Positions 1 through 9,741 of a DNA stretch of 64,000 nt are shown here, piece after piece; the stretch's first letter is position 1, and every line of letters starts with the position of its first letter. This DNA is from Forsythia viridissima. Taxonomy: Eukaryota > Streptophyta > Magnoliopsida > Lamiales > Oleaceae. The stretch is taken from positions 20,948,477 to 21,012,476 of the forward strand of contig CM059045.1 in NCBI GenBank assembly GCA_030279155.1, written 5' to 3'. The notes beneath the pieces are model-generated. The model ran no database searches and was not told where the DNA came from. It worked only from the letters and a program-made list of their open reading frames with translations. The position numbers were made by a program, and so were the translations under genes.

Positions 1-129
1 TAAAATTTTCATATTTTTCGGTGATCGTTTTCTATGTTAAATGATTTTTTGTTAATCCATGACTAAGTGAAGTTTTGAATTTTTTTTTTTTTTTCCTTTT
101 TCCCCACTTTGCCTCATAACTCGGCAAAG

Positions 130-355
130 TTAGTATTAAAAAAAAAAATTTGACTTTCTCGAGTTACTCGAGAAAGCAAAAAAAAATAAATAAATTTTTT
201 GCTTTCTCGAGTAACTCGAGAAAGTAGAAAAAAAAAAATTGACTTTCTCAAGTAACTCGAGAAAGTAAATAAAATATTAAAAAAAAAAATTGACTTTTCT
301 CGAGTTACTCGAGAAAAAAATTAAGACTTCCTCGAGTTACTTGAGAAAGCAAAAA
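130..355. repeat. cluster of five short palindromes with a CGAGTWACTCG core
   Basis: Five copies of a roughly 23-bp inverted repeat (CTTTCTCGAG-TWA-CTCGAGAAAG type) lie near 154-176, 202-224, 243-265, 294-317 and 328-349, separated by A/T homopolymer runs. Some copies carry one arm mismatch. Each could fold into a perfect or near-perfect hairpin. No coding potential is seen. This is direct observation; no function is known to me. Confidence 0.8.
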
Positions 356-429
356 AAAATAATAATAAATGTGAAATTTTTTTTTTTTCTTTTTTCCACT
401 TTGCCGAGGCAAAGTGTTTGAATATGTGG

Positions 430-790
430 TTTTTTTTTTTTTTTTTTAGTAATTTGCACTTTTAGTCCACAAGCTTTTCATTTATAACAAATTTACCTCT
501 AATCTTTTTTTTAACATTGGCCATCCCCGATCTTTGAATTTTGTTGCAAATTTTATTTTGTCCTCGTTTTTAAATAAACAAAATAAAAAACTAATAACAA
601 CAAAATAAAATAAAAATGTAAATGAAGTCCTACAACTTTTAAAAAGTAGCCTATTTTGATTTTGACATTTTTTCATTTTTTTAATTTGCACTTTTGGTCC
701 AAATTTTTCAAATTTGTAACTAATCTACCCCAACTTTTTTTGGGGGCATTGGCCATCCAACTATCACCATTTTGTCATATACATATTTGC
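430..790. repeat. two diverged copies of a 'cannot-code' interspersed repeat
   Basis: Two related blocks, about 450-600 and 670-790, both start with TTTGCACTTTTRGTCCA and contain CATTGGCCATCC. They resemble in style the 'tttggtcc...aaataaac' repeats at 14318-15560 and 63285-63470. They are probably fragments of one AT-rich dispersed family. Confidence 0.4.
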
Positions 791-2447
791 ATTAAATTTT
801 TATAAAATCAGCTTTTGTTGAATTTGCTATTTTTTTTTTTAAGATTTGGTTTTGGTTTTGTCGAGTAACTCTAAAAAAAATATAATAAAGAAAAAAATAC
901 AAAAATTTGTCAGATAACTCGACTTTTTTTTTTTTTAATTTCGATTTTAATTCAGTTTACCTTTTGAATTGTAATGTAAATTTTTTATATTTTTCAAAAA
1001 AAATTTTACATATTATTCTAAATAAATGCAGCATATGTTTAAGAATCAATTTTTTTTTCGAGTAGCTCAACAATCTATCATGACAAAAAAAATTTTAAAA
1101 AAAATAATTTTTGTCGAGTAAGGTTTGTCGCGTAACAGTAGTCGAGTAACTCGACAAATATTTTTTTTGAATAGCTTGTCAATTTGTCATAACCAAAAAA
1201 AAATTATTAAAAAAATAATTTTGTCGAGTTGCTCGACATCAATTTTTGAGACTTTTTTTTTATATTAGATTAATCCATTAAGCCGCAATGTTTAACTTCT
1301 TTATATATATATATATTATAGTGTCTTTCATAGCAATTATTGACTTTTCCTTATATATATATATATATAATATAAAATATAATATAATATAATTTGGGTG
1401 GGTGTTTGTCGATTTTAATTCAGTTTACTTTTGAATTGTAAGGTAAATTTTTTATATTTTTTTTTACAGATTATTCTAAATAAATGCTGCATAAGTTTAA
1501 GATTCAATTTTTTTTAACAAAAAAATAAGAGTAAATTAAGAAATAACTGTTCACATCATCGACAACATTACTTTTGAAATTATTTTTTTTATATAGTTTT
1601 GTCGAGTGATTAGACGTGGGCTTTTTTTTTCCCCGAGTATATATAATATTAGAGTCTTAATTTTTCACTTTAGTTTTTTCGTCCAATACGACACCGTTTT
1701 GACATTGTAGCAGCAATTTTTGAATTGGCCTTTTTTTTAGATTTGGCTTTTGTTTTATCGAGCAATTCGACAAAATCAAAGCCAAGATTTTTTTTTTAAT
1801 CTTAGAAAGTCCAGTCGCCATTTTTGACTTATATATATATATATATATATATTTGGCTTTGTTTTAGTCGAGTAACTCGACAAAACCAAAGCCAACAATT
1901 TATTTTTTTTGAAATCCAACAATTTATATATATAGAATTTTTTTTTCACTTTGTCCAATTTAAAACCTACCCAGTCCATTGCTTATAGGATCCAAATGTA
2001 GATTCTCAATTGAACTATATATTATACAAATATGTCATTATTATACAAATTTTATATGAAGTGTACGCATGAGAATATAATACCACATATTTTAAATAAA
2101 TGGCAGTAAACAGTTTTATAAAAATTAATATTCATTTGTTTGTCCCAAATTCGAAAATATATTTTTTTCGAGTAGCTCAACAATCTATCATGAAAAAAAA
2201 ATTTAAAAAAATATATAAATTTTTTCAAGTAAGGTTTGTCGAGTAACTTGACAAATTTTTTTTCGAGTAGCTTGCCGATTTGTACTGACCAAAAAAAATT
2301 TATTGAAAAAATAATTTTGTCGAGTTGTTCGACATCAATTTTTGAGACTTTTTTTTTATTTATATTAGATTAATCATTTAAGCTGCAATGTTGGACTTCT
2401 TTATTTTTATATATATATATTAATGACATGCAATTATTGACTTTTCC

Positions 2448-2452
<5 letters not shown>

Positions 2453-2509
<57 letters not shown>

Positions 2510-2514
2510 ATATA
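2453..2514. repeat. (TA)n microsatellite
   Basis: About 60 bp of uninterrupted TA dinucleotides, followed by TAATA units. Confidence 0.95.
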
Positions 2515-2523
2515 ATATAATTT

Positions 2524-2660
2524 GGGTGTGTGTTTGTCGAGTTGCTCGACAAACACACACTCATATAAATCAAAATGGGCATTTACATTTCTTAATTTTT
2601 TTTTTTTTTTAAATACTTTGGGTGTGTGCTTGTCGAGTTGCTCGACAAACACACACCCAT
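2524..2660. repeat. direct pair of long palindromes
   Basis: Two near-identical inverted repeats, about 2526-2561 and 2622-2657, each have arms GTGTGTTTGTCGAG / CTCGACAAACACAC (the second arm varies slightly) around a TTG centre. Both are followed by the conserved flank 'AATCAAAATGGGC'. The two units are direct repeats about 96 bp apart. Confidence 0.8.
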
Positions 2661-3157
2661 ATCAATCAAAATGGGCTTTTAGCATTTTGACTTTACCCTT
2701 TTTTTTTTTTTAATTTCGATTTTAATTCAGTTTACCTTTTGAATTGTAAGGTAAATTTTTTATATTTTTCAAAAAAAAATTTTACATATTATTCTAAATA
2801 AATGCTGCATATGTTTAAGAATCAATTTTTTTTTAACAAAAAAATTAAGAGTGAATTAGAAAATAATTGTTCACGTCATCGACAACATTACTTTTGAAAT
2901 TATTTTTTTTATATAGTTTTGTCGAGTGGTTAGACATGGGCTTTTGTCTTTTTTTTTTTTGAGTATATATAATATTAGAGTCTTAAATTTTTTCACTTTA
3001 GTTTTTCCGTCCAATACGACATCGTTTTGACATTGTAGCCGCAATTTTTGAATTGACCTTTTTTTTTATATTTGGCTTTTGTTTTATCGAGTAATTCGAC
3101 AAAATCAAAGCCAAGATTTTTTTTTTAAAATCTTAGAAAGTCCAGTCGTCATTTTTT

Positions 3158-3162
<5 letters not shown>

Positions 3163-3221
<59 letters not shown>
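3163..3221. repeat. (TA)n microsatellite
   Basis: About 58 bp of TA dinucleotides immediately before a TTTGGCTTTG...CAAAGCCAA palindrome. Confidence 0.95.
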
Positions 3222-3223
<2 letters not shown>

Positions 3224-4049
3224 GCTTTGGTTTAGTCGAGTAACTCGACAAAACCAAAGCCAACAATTTTTTTTTTTTTTAAGATTTGGCTTTTGTTTTG
3301 TTGAGTAACTCTTGAGTTTGGTCCAATTTATTTAGATTATATATATAGAATTTTTTTTCACTTTGTCCAATTTAAAACCTACCCAGTACCATTGCTTATA
3401 GGATCCAAATGTAGATTCTCAATTGAACTATATATTATACAAATATGTCATTATTATACAAAATTTATATCAAGTGTACGCATGAGAACATAATACCACA
3501 TATTTTAAATAAATGGCAGTAAACAGTTTTATGAAAATTAATATTCATTTATTTGTCCCAAATTCTAAAATATATTATTTTCGAGAAGTTCGACAATCTA
3601 TCATGACAAAAAAATTAAAAAAAATTAATTTTGTCGAGTAACTTGACAAATTTTTTTTCGAGTATCTTGCTGATTTGTCATGACCAAAAAAAAATTATTA
3701 AAAATATAATTTTTTCGAGTAACTCGATATCAATTTTTTAGACTTTTTATTTATTTATATTAAATTAATCCTTTACGCCGCAATATAATTTTGTATAATT
3801 TTGTTAAGTCATTATTGTATTGATAATAATTTGCTAGATTGTTACTGGTTGCCATGTTTAATACCAAAATGACATCTTTGAACATGTGAAATGTTTTAGT
3901 AATGCTTTGTAATGTGATTCTTTAGCAACTAAATGTGATGAAATATTTTTTATTATGTCTTCATATATATCTATAAAAAATCTGTACTAAACTACTAATT
4001 ATAGAATTTCTTATAACGATAATATCAAAACGGTACAAAACACAGTATT

Positions 4050-4086
4050 ACAAATACGTCACGTGCAACGCACGGGCCAAAAACTA

Positions 4087-4087
<1 letters not shown>
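4050..4087 (+). mobile_element. Helitron-like 3' terminus
   Basis: The sequence ends in a short hairpin (CGTGC-AAC-GCACG) followed by GGGCCAAAAA and a terminal CTAG, then T. Plant Helitrons typically end with a small hairpin a few bases before CTRR and insert between A and T. The 5' TC end was not found in the window, so the element may start upstream; the palindromic block at 1-4050 may be its body. Terminal features are seen; membership is inferred. Confidence 0.55.

Positions 4088-4150
<63 letters not shown>
4088..4150. repeat. (TA)n tract at the left border of the viral insert
   Basis: About 31 TA units directly abut viral coding sequence on the right and the Helitron-like end on the left. 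A second (TA)n tract closes the viral block at 12734-12787. TA-dinucleotide tracts are known flanks of endogenous plant pararetroviruses. Confidence 0.9.
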
Positions 4151-4155
<5 letters not shown>

Positions 4156-4411
4156 GAATTTTAAATCTTCAGAATCGGTTTTAGATCTTCTTAAAACAAG
4201 AAACTTAGAACTTAAAAATATTAAAGAAAGTTTAGATTTTATTAAAAATCAAAATTCTGTTATTTTAGAAAAGATTTCCAAAGTAGATTTTTCCCAAATA
4301 ACAAAGATTTTAGATTTTAATAAATCTAAAGAAACAGAGTTAGAAATAAAAAAGATTTTTATCAAAACAGAAGAATCTATTAAAGAATTAAGAAGCTTAA
4401 TTCTTAGTTAA
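4151..4411 (+). pseudogene. 3' part of a viral small ORF, cut by the (TA)n tract
   Basis: From just after the TA tract an open frame runs about 86 codons to a TAA at 4409-4411. Its start codon is missing because the insert begins here. The peptide is Lys/Glu/Leu/Ile-rich with heptad-like spacing, so a coiled coil is likely. The stop overlaps the next start as TAATG (4409-4413), matching the tight coupling of the other viral ORFs. An S-S-E-S-[VI]-L motif near its visible start also appears in the next ORF, suggesting that the two small proteins are related. No function can be assigned; position suggests an ORF2-type accessory protein. Confidence 0.6.
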
Positions 4412-4743
4412 TGAACGAGACTGATATCTTAGATAAAAATTATACTGACGCCTTAGAATATTGCAATAATTTTCATAAGGAACCCAAAGGTATAACAAAG
4501 TTAGATTCCCCTAAGTCTTCAGAATCAATTTTAATAAAGCAAAATAATTTTATTATTACTTTATTAATTTCTTTACATAAGAAGATTGACAGTTTAGATA
4601 AAACTAAAATAGCAACTTCTTCCAATAGTATAGAAAACGATTTAAGAACTTTGACAAATCAGTTAGGAAGCTTCAATCTCCAGCCTTCAGGTAAAGAAAA
4701 AATAACCAGGAAATTGCCCAAAGAATTTAGATTTCCAGGATGA
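4411..4743 (+). CDS. viral small ORF (110 aa), possible virion-associated or ORF2-type protein
   Basis: A 110-residue protein with no recognised enzyme motif. Residues about 50-90 are rich in Leu/Ile/Lys/Asp and may form a coiled coil. The C-terminus is basic and ends K-E-F-R-F-P-G. Small proteins with an N-terminal coiled coil and a basic C-terminus sit upstream of the main polyprotein in badna- and tungroviruses (nucleic-acid-binding ORF2 type) and in caulimoviruses (virion-associated protein). The similarity seen here is of size, position and composition only. Its stop overlaps the next start as ATGA at 4740-4743, which favours leaky scanning or termination-reinitiation. Confidence 0.6.
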   Translation: MNETDILDKNYTDALEYCNNFHKEPKGITKLDSPKSSESILIKQNNFIITLLISLHKKIDSLDKTKIATSSNSIENDLRTLTNQLGSFNLQPSGKEKITRKLPKEFRFPG

Positions 4744-7586
4744 GTTTGACAACTCCCTTTTTAGGCAGATCTAGAACAATCAGCGAAGAATCGTCTAGAC
4801 CAAGTACATCTAGTACAGATAGAACTTTGCTAGATAGACTGTTAAGAAGAACAGAACAAAATGATCAGAACATCGAAGAAATCATAGATCCAGATCAAGA
4901 TTATCAAAGATTTCAGACCCATGGCTTAAGATTACTTAATCCAGAAGTTTTGTATAACAGAGGTATTTTTGAATCAAGAACCCAGTTCTTTAGACATAAT
5001 AGACAAGTCCCCCTTCAATGCATAGGTAACCAAGTTAGAAAATTGAATTTAATTTCAGATGATTCTAGAAAAGAATTAAAAAAGAGAAATTATAAATTTA
5101 TGCATTTAGGTTTAATAGTCATAGGAATTAGAGGATTAGCAAGAAAAAATTTAGGTTGCAAGACTTTAATTACTATATATGACGAAAGATTCAACAATAT
5201 AGATAAGAGTCAAATAGCCAGCATGGAAGTAGATATGAATAGTAACATAGGAATAATTTATTGTAATCCAGACTTTTTAATAACTATTAAAGACTTTTCA
5301 GATAAGATAAAAATAGGAATTCAGACTAAAGGATATGAAGACGTAGATAGTGGAGATAACCTATTAGTTCATATAGGATTTTTAGGTAGATGTTCTGTTA
5401 GTGCTCAGAGTAAGTATAAAATTTACATAGATAAAGTAGTAAATTTAATGAGTAGTAAAGGTATAAATATGGTAAAGCCAAAAGAATTTTCGGCAGAACA
5501 ATTAGCAGGATTAGAATGGGACATGGATAAATTCTTAGAACAAAAAGATAAGACAACCATTGCCCCTACAGAATCTTTAACATATAAAGACATACATGGT
5601 AGAACTAGTTTAAGATTTATTAATTATGATCAGATAGAAAGGCAGACTGAGGATAGTGAAGAGAACGAATCAGTTAGTGAACCTTTCATAGATAATATCC
5701 AGATAGAATTATTAGGAGAAGACATTGATAGAATAATCTATCCTAAAGAATTAGGAATGGATCTTAATAAAGAAGAACTCCTTAAACTAGAAGACCAAAT
5801 ATTTTTAGGTAAACAAATTCAAGAGAATGAATATTTATATTATGATTCAGAAAAGAACATAAGATTAGGAACTACTCAGGAAGATTTTAAGGATAATATA
5901 GAAGAATTTAATGATGTTAGTTCAGAAATAAGTTGTGAGAAGAATTTTATGGATACTCAAGCATATAAGACTATAGACGATACTCCTTTTGATAAGACTG
6001 TAAAACATGAACCTTTTACATACGGACCAAGATTTCCTCCTAGAAGACCATATAATAAGTATGAAGAAATTCCAGAAGATTCTAGATATGTAGCAAAAGG
6101 TAGTGAAAGACCTTTAGAGAATAAGATAGAATTCCAATCTGCTGCAAAAGCGCAAATTTTAAATTTGACCGCTCATGATCCGCAGATGTGGACAAATGTA
6201 ATTGAGGTATGGAAGAACACTATAATAGGTCATTACATTAGAAGTTTCCAAGACATGGAACCCATAGACATGTATAGATATTTAGAGACATTTTTAGGAG
6301 AAAGTACAAAGGCTATGTGGGAAGCCTATAAGCAAGATAAGAAAGAAGAATTCGAACAGTTAGTTGCCTTAGGAAGTAACCCATATAATTTTGTTAATAA
6401 GATACAAGTACTTATTACAGGATCAGACCCTAATTCAGGACAGATGAATGTACAAAGAAAAGCTATGAGAGACTTAGAACAACTTAGTCTATACAAATGG
6501 ACTAAGGGTAAGTATGTTAAACAGTTTTTAAATGAATATCATTACTTAGTTTCAATCTCAGGTAATACATTTAACCAAGAATTAGGACAGAAGTTATTTC
6601 ATAAATTACCAGGCCCATTAGGATTAGAAATCACAGACAAATGGAATGAATTAACCTCGGTTAAAGAATTTCCAGATAAAAAGTGGAGCATAGGACATAG
6701 GATTCAACATGTAATCAGATGTCTAGAAGAGAAGTGTGTAACTTTACAGATTCAGAAACAACTTAAGAAGACAGACTATAAGTTTTGCAAAGACATTTTT
6801 ACCCCTCAGACTTATGGTGCTTCAAAGCCCATAAAGAAAAAATATAGGAAGGATAAAAAAGTTAAAAGAAGACCTTTTAAGAAAAGATACTTTCTTAGAA
6901 AATCTAATAAGAGAAAACCTTATCTAGATGAGAATAAACATGTTAGAAAGTTTAAACCAGATAGAACTTATAAGAATAAGCTTAGTTGTTTTGTTTGCAA
7001 TAGCAATGAACATTTAGCAAGAACATGTCCAAAAAGACTTAATAGTTATGATAAGAAAAGCACATTAGTAGAATGTACCAATGAAGATCTTATTCAATTA
7101 GACGAATATATTTCAGACAATGAATCCATTTATAGTATTGTGTCTATAGAAGATAGTATAGAAATTCAAGAAGATTCAGATTACGAAGTATTAGAAGAAT
7201 TTTCAAATTTTAGAATTAGTGAAGATTCAGAATCTGAAGAAGAATTAAATTTTGTACAGACTTCATTAGATGAGTGTAATCATAATTGGTTAAAAAGAAC
7301 AGGTGCTGATAGTACAGCATGTTTTTTATGTAATTGGTATCCAGCTAGAAAGCTTAGAGCTAAATGTTTAGAATGTTATAAAGAAGCTTGTATTAAATGT
7401 TTAGAAGTAAACAATTTAATAGAAAAAGAAGCAGTTAAGCCAGAAATTACAACAGAACAAATTGAGATTTCAGAAATTAGAATTCTTAGAAGAAGAATTG
7501 AGAATGTAGAAGATATGCAGAAATTATTAGTTCAGAGATTAGAAATCTTAGATATGCAGAATGTAATAATAAAGGTAAAGCAATAA
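4740..7586 (+). CDS. pararetroviral movement protein-coat protein polyprotein (948 aa)
   Basis: Residues about 115-260 match the 30K-superfamily movement protein pattern (an H-L-G stretch, then an L-x-x-Y-D-x-R-F segment with the conserved Asp near 148). The middle, about 450-700, is coat-protein-like, followed by a Lys/Arg-rich tract at about 705-745. Two zinc-binding motifs follow: CX2CX4HX4C at C750, C753, H758 and C763, and CX2CX11CX2CX4CX2C at C861-C887. The second is the extra cysteine array typical of badna- and tungro-type coat proteins. The C-terminus (about 905-948) looks coiled-coil. No stop or frameshift interrupts it. It overlaps the upstream ORF by ATGA and the downstream one by TAATG. 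Unlike badnaviruses, the polymerase is not fused to it. Confidence 0.9.
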   Translation: MSLTTPFLGRSRTISEESSRPSTSSTDRTLLDRLLRRTEQNDQNIEEIIDPDQDYQRFQTHGLRLLNPEVLYNRGIFESRTQFFRHNRQVPLQCIGNQVRKLNLISDDSRKELKKRNYKFMHLGLIVIGIRGLARKNLGCKTLITIYDERFNNIDKSQIASMEVDMNSNIGIIYCNPDFLITIKDFSDKIKIGIQTKGYEDVDSGDNLLVHIGFLGRCSVSAQSKYKIYIDKVVNLMSSKGINMVKPKEFSAEQLAGLEWDMDKFLEQKDKTTIAPTESLTYKDIHGRTSLRFINYDQIERQTEDSEENESVSEPFIDNIQIELLGEDIDRIIYPKELGMDLNKEELLKLEDQIFLGKQIQENEYLYYDSEKNIRLGTTQEDFKDNIEEFNDVSSEISCEKNFMDTQAYKTIDDTPFDKTVKHEPFTYGPRFPPRRPYNKYEEIPEDSRYVAKGSERPLENKIEFQSAAKAQILNLTAHDPQMWTNVIEVWKNTIIGHYIRSFQDMEPIDMYRYLETFLGESTKAMWEAYKQDKKEEFEQLVALGSNPYNFVNKIQVLITGSDPNSGQMNVQRKAMRDLEQLSLYKWTKGKYVKQFLNEYHYLVSISGNTFNQELGQKLFHKLPGPLGLEITDKWNELTSVKEFPDKKWSIGHRIQHVIRCLEEKCVTLQIQKQLKKTDYKFCKDIFTPQTYGASKPIKKKYRKDKKVKRRPFKKRYFLRKSNKRKPYLDENKHVRKFKPDRTYKNKLSCFVCNSNEHLARTCPKRLNSYDKKSTLVECTNEDLIQLDEYISDNESIYSIVSIEDSIEIQEDSDYEVLEEFSNFRISEDSESEEELNFVQTSLDECNHNWLKRTGADSTACFLCNWYPARKLRAKCLECYKEACIKCLEVNNLIEKEAVKPEITTEQIEISEIRILRRRIENVEDMQKLLVQRLEILDMQNVIIKVKQ

Positions 7587-9715
7587 TGATAGAAGAATCA
7601 ATTCCAGAAAATCCAGAATTAGTTCAGATAGTGTGTAATTCAGAGAAGCTTAAGAGTATTAAAGTTAAATGCCAGATTAGAATAGGAGATTATGTCATAA
7701 AATGTTTAGGACTAATAGACTCTGGTTGTAGCAGTTGTATAATTAATAAAAAATTAATTCCAGATAGATATTTAGTAAAAGCTAAAAGTCCAATTGAGGC
7801 TCAACAAATGGACGGTAAACATTATACTTATACAGATTTGCTAAGACCAAACAGTAAGATTAGTTTTGAGACTAATTGCGGATTAAGTATAGAATATACT
7901 TTACCTAGAGATTCAACTTGGGTTAGACCGTTAAATCTTAAAGAATCAGACTTTATCTTAGGATTAAGTTTTTTATTAAAAGACAATGGTAGTGTAACAA
8001 TTACAAAAGACTTTATACATTTTCAGAAACATACATTATTCAGTCCTACACAGACTATTTATTTTCCATCAGAGTGCTCAGAGAAGCGTGGTGGTAGTAG
8101 TAGTAGTAGTAAGAAAGAATGTCCCTGTAAATTAGAAAGAGAATGTCAGTTAGTAGAAAATCAAAATCCAGAAGAGAATGAATTAGAAAATGAATTCAAT
8201 TATTTAGAAGATTCTGATTTTGATACAATAGACTTGTTAGATAATGAAAAGATCTATTATACTCTCATAACAGAACAGGATATAGAAAGTTTAATATCTA
8301 AGTTAGAGAAAATGGAAATTTTAGGAGAGAATGTTCTTAAATACTGGGAAAAAGACAAGGTAACATGTGAAATTAAGATTAAGAACCCAGAATACATAAT
8401 TAGATGTAAAAATATTGAAGCAACAAATTTAGATCTTGAAGACTTTAAGATGCATACTCAAGACTTACTTAAGTTAGGAGTAATCAGAAAATCAGACAGT
8501 CCCCATAGATCAGCTGCATTCATTGTTAGAAAACATTCAGAGATAGTAAGAGGTAAAAGTAGAATGGTATTTAATTATAAAAGACTTAATGATAATACCA
8601 TAGATGACGCTTATAAATTACCAGACAAGACTGTTCTTATTAATAGAATTCAGAACTGTAAGATTTTTAGTAAATTTGATTTAAAGTCAGGATTTTGGCA
8701 AGTCAAGATGCATCCTGATAGTATAGAATGGACAGCCTTCACATGTCCAGAAGGACACTTTGAATGGCTAGTCATGCCCTTCGGTTTGAAGAACGCCCCA
8801 AGCATTTTCCAAAGAAAGATGGATAGTATTTTTAATAAACATAGTAAATTTGTAGTAACATACATAGATGATATCCTAGTGTTCAGTAAAAACAGAAGAG
8901 AACATAGAGGTCACTTGCAGATTATTTTTTCAGAATTTATTAATCACGGTTTAATTATTAGTAAAAAGAAAATGGTTCTTTTTAAAGAATTTATAGATTT
9001 CCTAGGAGTTAATATAGGACAAGGAAAGATTTCCTTACAGCCTCATATAGCACAGAAAGCTTTAGAGTTTCCAGACAAGTTAGAAGACTTAAAGCAAATT
9101 CAGAAATTTTTAGGATTAGTTAATTATGCTAGGCCATTCATAAAAGATTTAGGAAAAATTGTAGGACCCTTGTATTCAAAGACTTCTCCTACAGGACAAA
9201 GACATTTTAATTTAGAAGATGTTAAATTAGTCCAAGAAATTAAAAATAGGATTAAAAGTTTGCCAGAATTAGCAATGCCATTAGATACAGATTTTTTAAT
9301 CATTGAGACAGACGGTAGCATTTTAGGATGGGGAGCTATCCTTTTATGTAAGCCAAATAAATATGCAGACAAAACTACTGAGAGAATTTGTAGATATAAT
9401 AGTGGTAGTTATAAGGAAAAAGGTAATCTAAGTAGCATTGACGCAGAACTTTTAGCAATTAATTATGCTTTAGATAGCTTTGAATTGTTTATAGTTTCCA
9501 GAAAAGAAATTTTAATTAGAACTGATTGCGCAGCAATTGTTTCTTTCTATAATAAGCTTAAGTTAGATTCTAAGAAAAGCAGTAGAAGAAGATGGTTAAA
9601 TTTTGTAGATAGAATTACAAACACAGGTATTAATATAGATTTCGAGCATATTAAAGGAATAGATAACAAGGCAGCAGACATATTAAGTAGAATGATTACT
9701 ACTAAAGATTTTTGA
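7586..9715 (+). CDS. pararetroviral aspartic protease-reverse transcriptase-RNase H (709 aa)
   Basis: Replication polyprotein. An aspartic protease active site D-S-G lies at residues 45-47. The reverse transcriptase follows at about 280-540, with the F-D-L-K-S-G-F segment, the P-F-G-L-K-N-A-P motif, and the catalytic Y-I-D-D at residues 426-429. RNase H follows at about 570-705, with acidic residues D576, E621 and D647 visible and an A-A-D-I-L-S-R end. No integrase is present. A Ser run encoded by (AGT)n lies at about residues 170-176. All catalytic motifs look intact. The start overlaps the preceding stop (TAATG, 7584-7588), and the next ORF begins 26 nt downstream. Confidence 0.95.
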   Translation: MIEESIPENPELVQIVCNSEKLKSIKVKCQIRIGDYVIKCLGLIDSGCSSCIINKKLIPDRYLVKAKSPIEAQQMDGKHYTYTDLLRPNSKISFETNCGLSIEYTLPRDSTWVRPLNLKESDFILGLSFLLKDNGSVTITKDFIHFQKHTLFSPTQTIYFPSECSEKRGGSSSSSKKECPCKLERECQLVENQNPEENELENEFNYLEDSDFDTIDLLDNEKIYYTLITEQDIESLISKLEKMEILGENVLKYWEKDKVTCEIKIKNPEYIIRCKNIEATNLDLEDFKMHTQDLLKLGVIRKSDSPHRSAAFIVRKHSEIVRGKSRMVFNYKRLNDNTIDDAYKLPDKTVLINRIQNCKIFSKFDLKSGFWQVKMHPDSIEWTAFTCPEGHFEWLVMPFGLKNAPSIFQRKMDSIFNKHSKFVVTYIDDILVFSKNRREHRGHLQIIFSEFINHGLIISKKKMVLFKEFIDFLGVNIGQGKISLQPHIAQKALEFPDKLEDLKQIQKFLGLVNYARPFIKDLGKIVGPLYSKTSPTGQRHFNLEDVKLVQEIKNRIKSLPELAMPLDTDFLIIETDGSILGWGAILLCKPNKYADKTTERICRYNSGSYKEKGNLSSIDAELLAINYALDSFELFIVSRKEILIRTDCAAIVSFYNKLKLDSKKSSRRRWLNFVDRITNTGINIDFEHIKGIDNKAADILSRMITTKDF

Positions 9716-9741
9716 TCTAACTGTTTTGCATTCCTCTACAG

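Larger units (their letters stand above)
935..3785. repeat. internally duplicated AT-rich block with many GTCGAG..CTCGAC palindromes
   Basis: The same succession of motifs recurs. 'TTCAGTTTACCTTTTGAATT' occurs near 950, in variant form near 1420, and again near 2727. 'CCAATACGACACCGTTTTGA' near 1683 has a near-identical match near 3011. 'GGATCCAAATGTAGATTCTC' near 1988 recurs near 3401. So about 1.4-2.4 kb and about 2.7-3.8 kb are diverged direct duplicates. Palindromes with core GTCGAGTAACTCGAC or GTCGAGTTGCTCGAC recur at about 1141, 1223, 1750, 1865, 2238, 2321, 2537, 2633, 3090, 3234 and 3633. Confidence 0.7.

Noticed and set aside
2370..2713. Tyr/Ile-rich ORFs over the TA tracts
   Set aside because: Translations of (TA)n and palindromes; compositional artefacts.
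8650..9372. Minus-strand ORFs inside the viral polymerase gene
   Set aside because: Antisense shadows of a strongly supported coding region.
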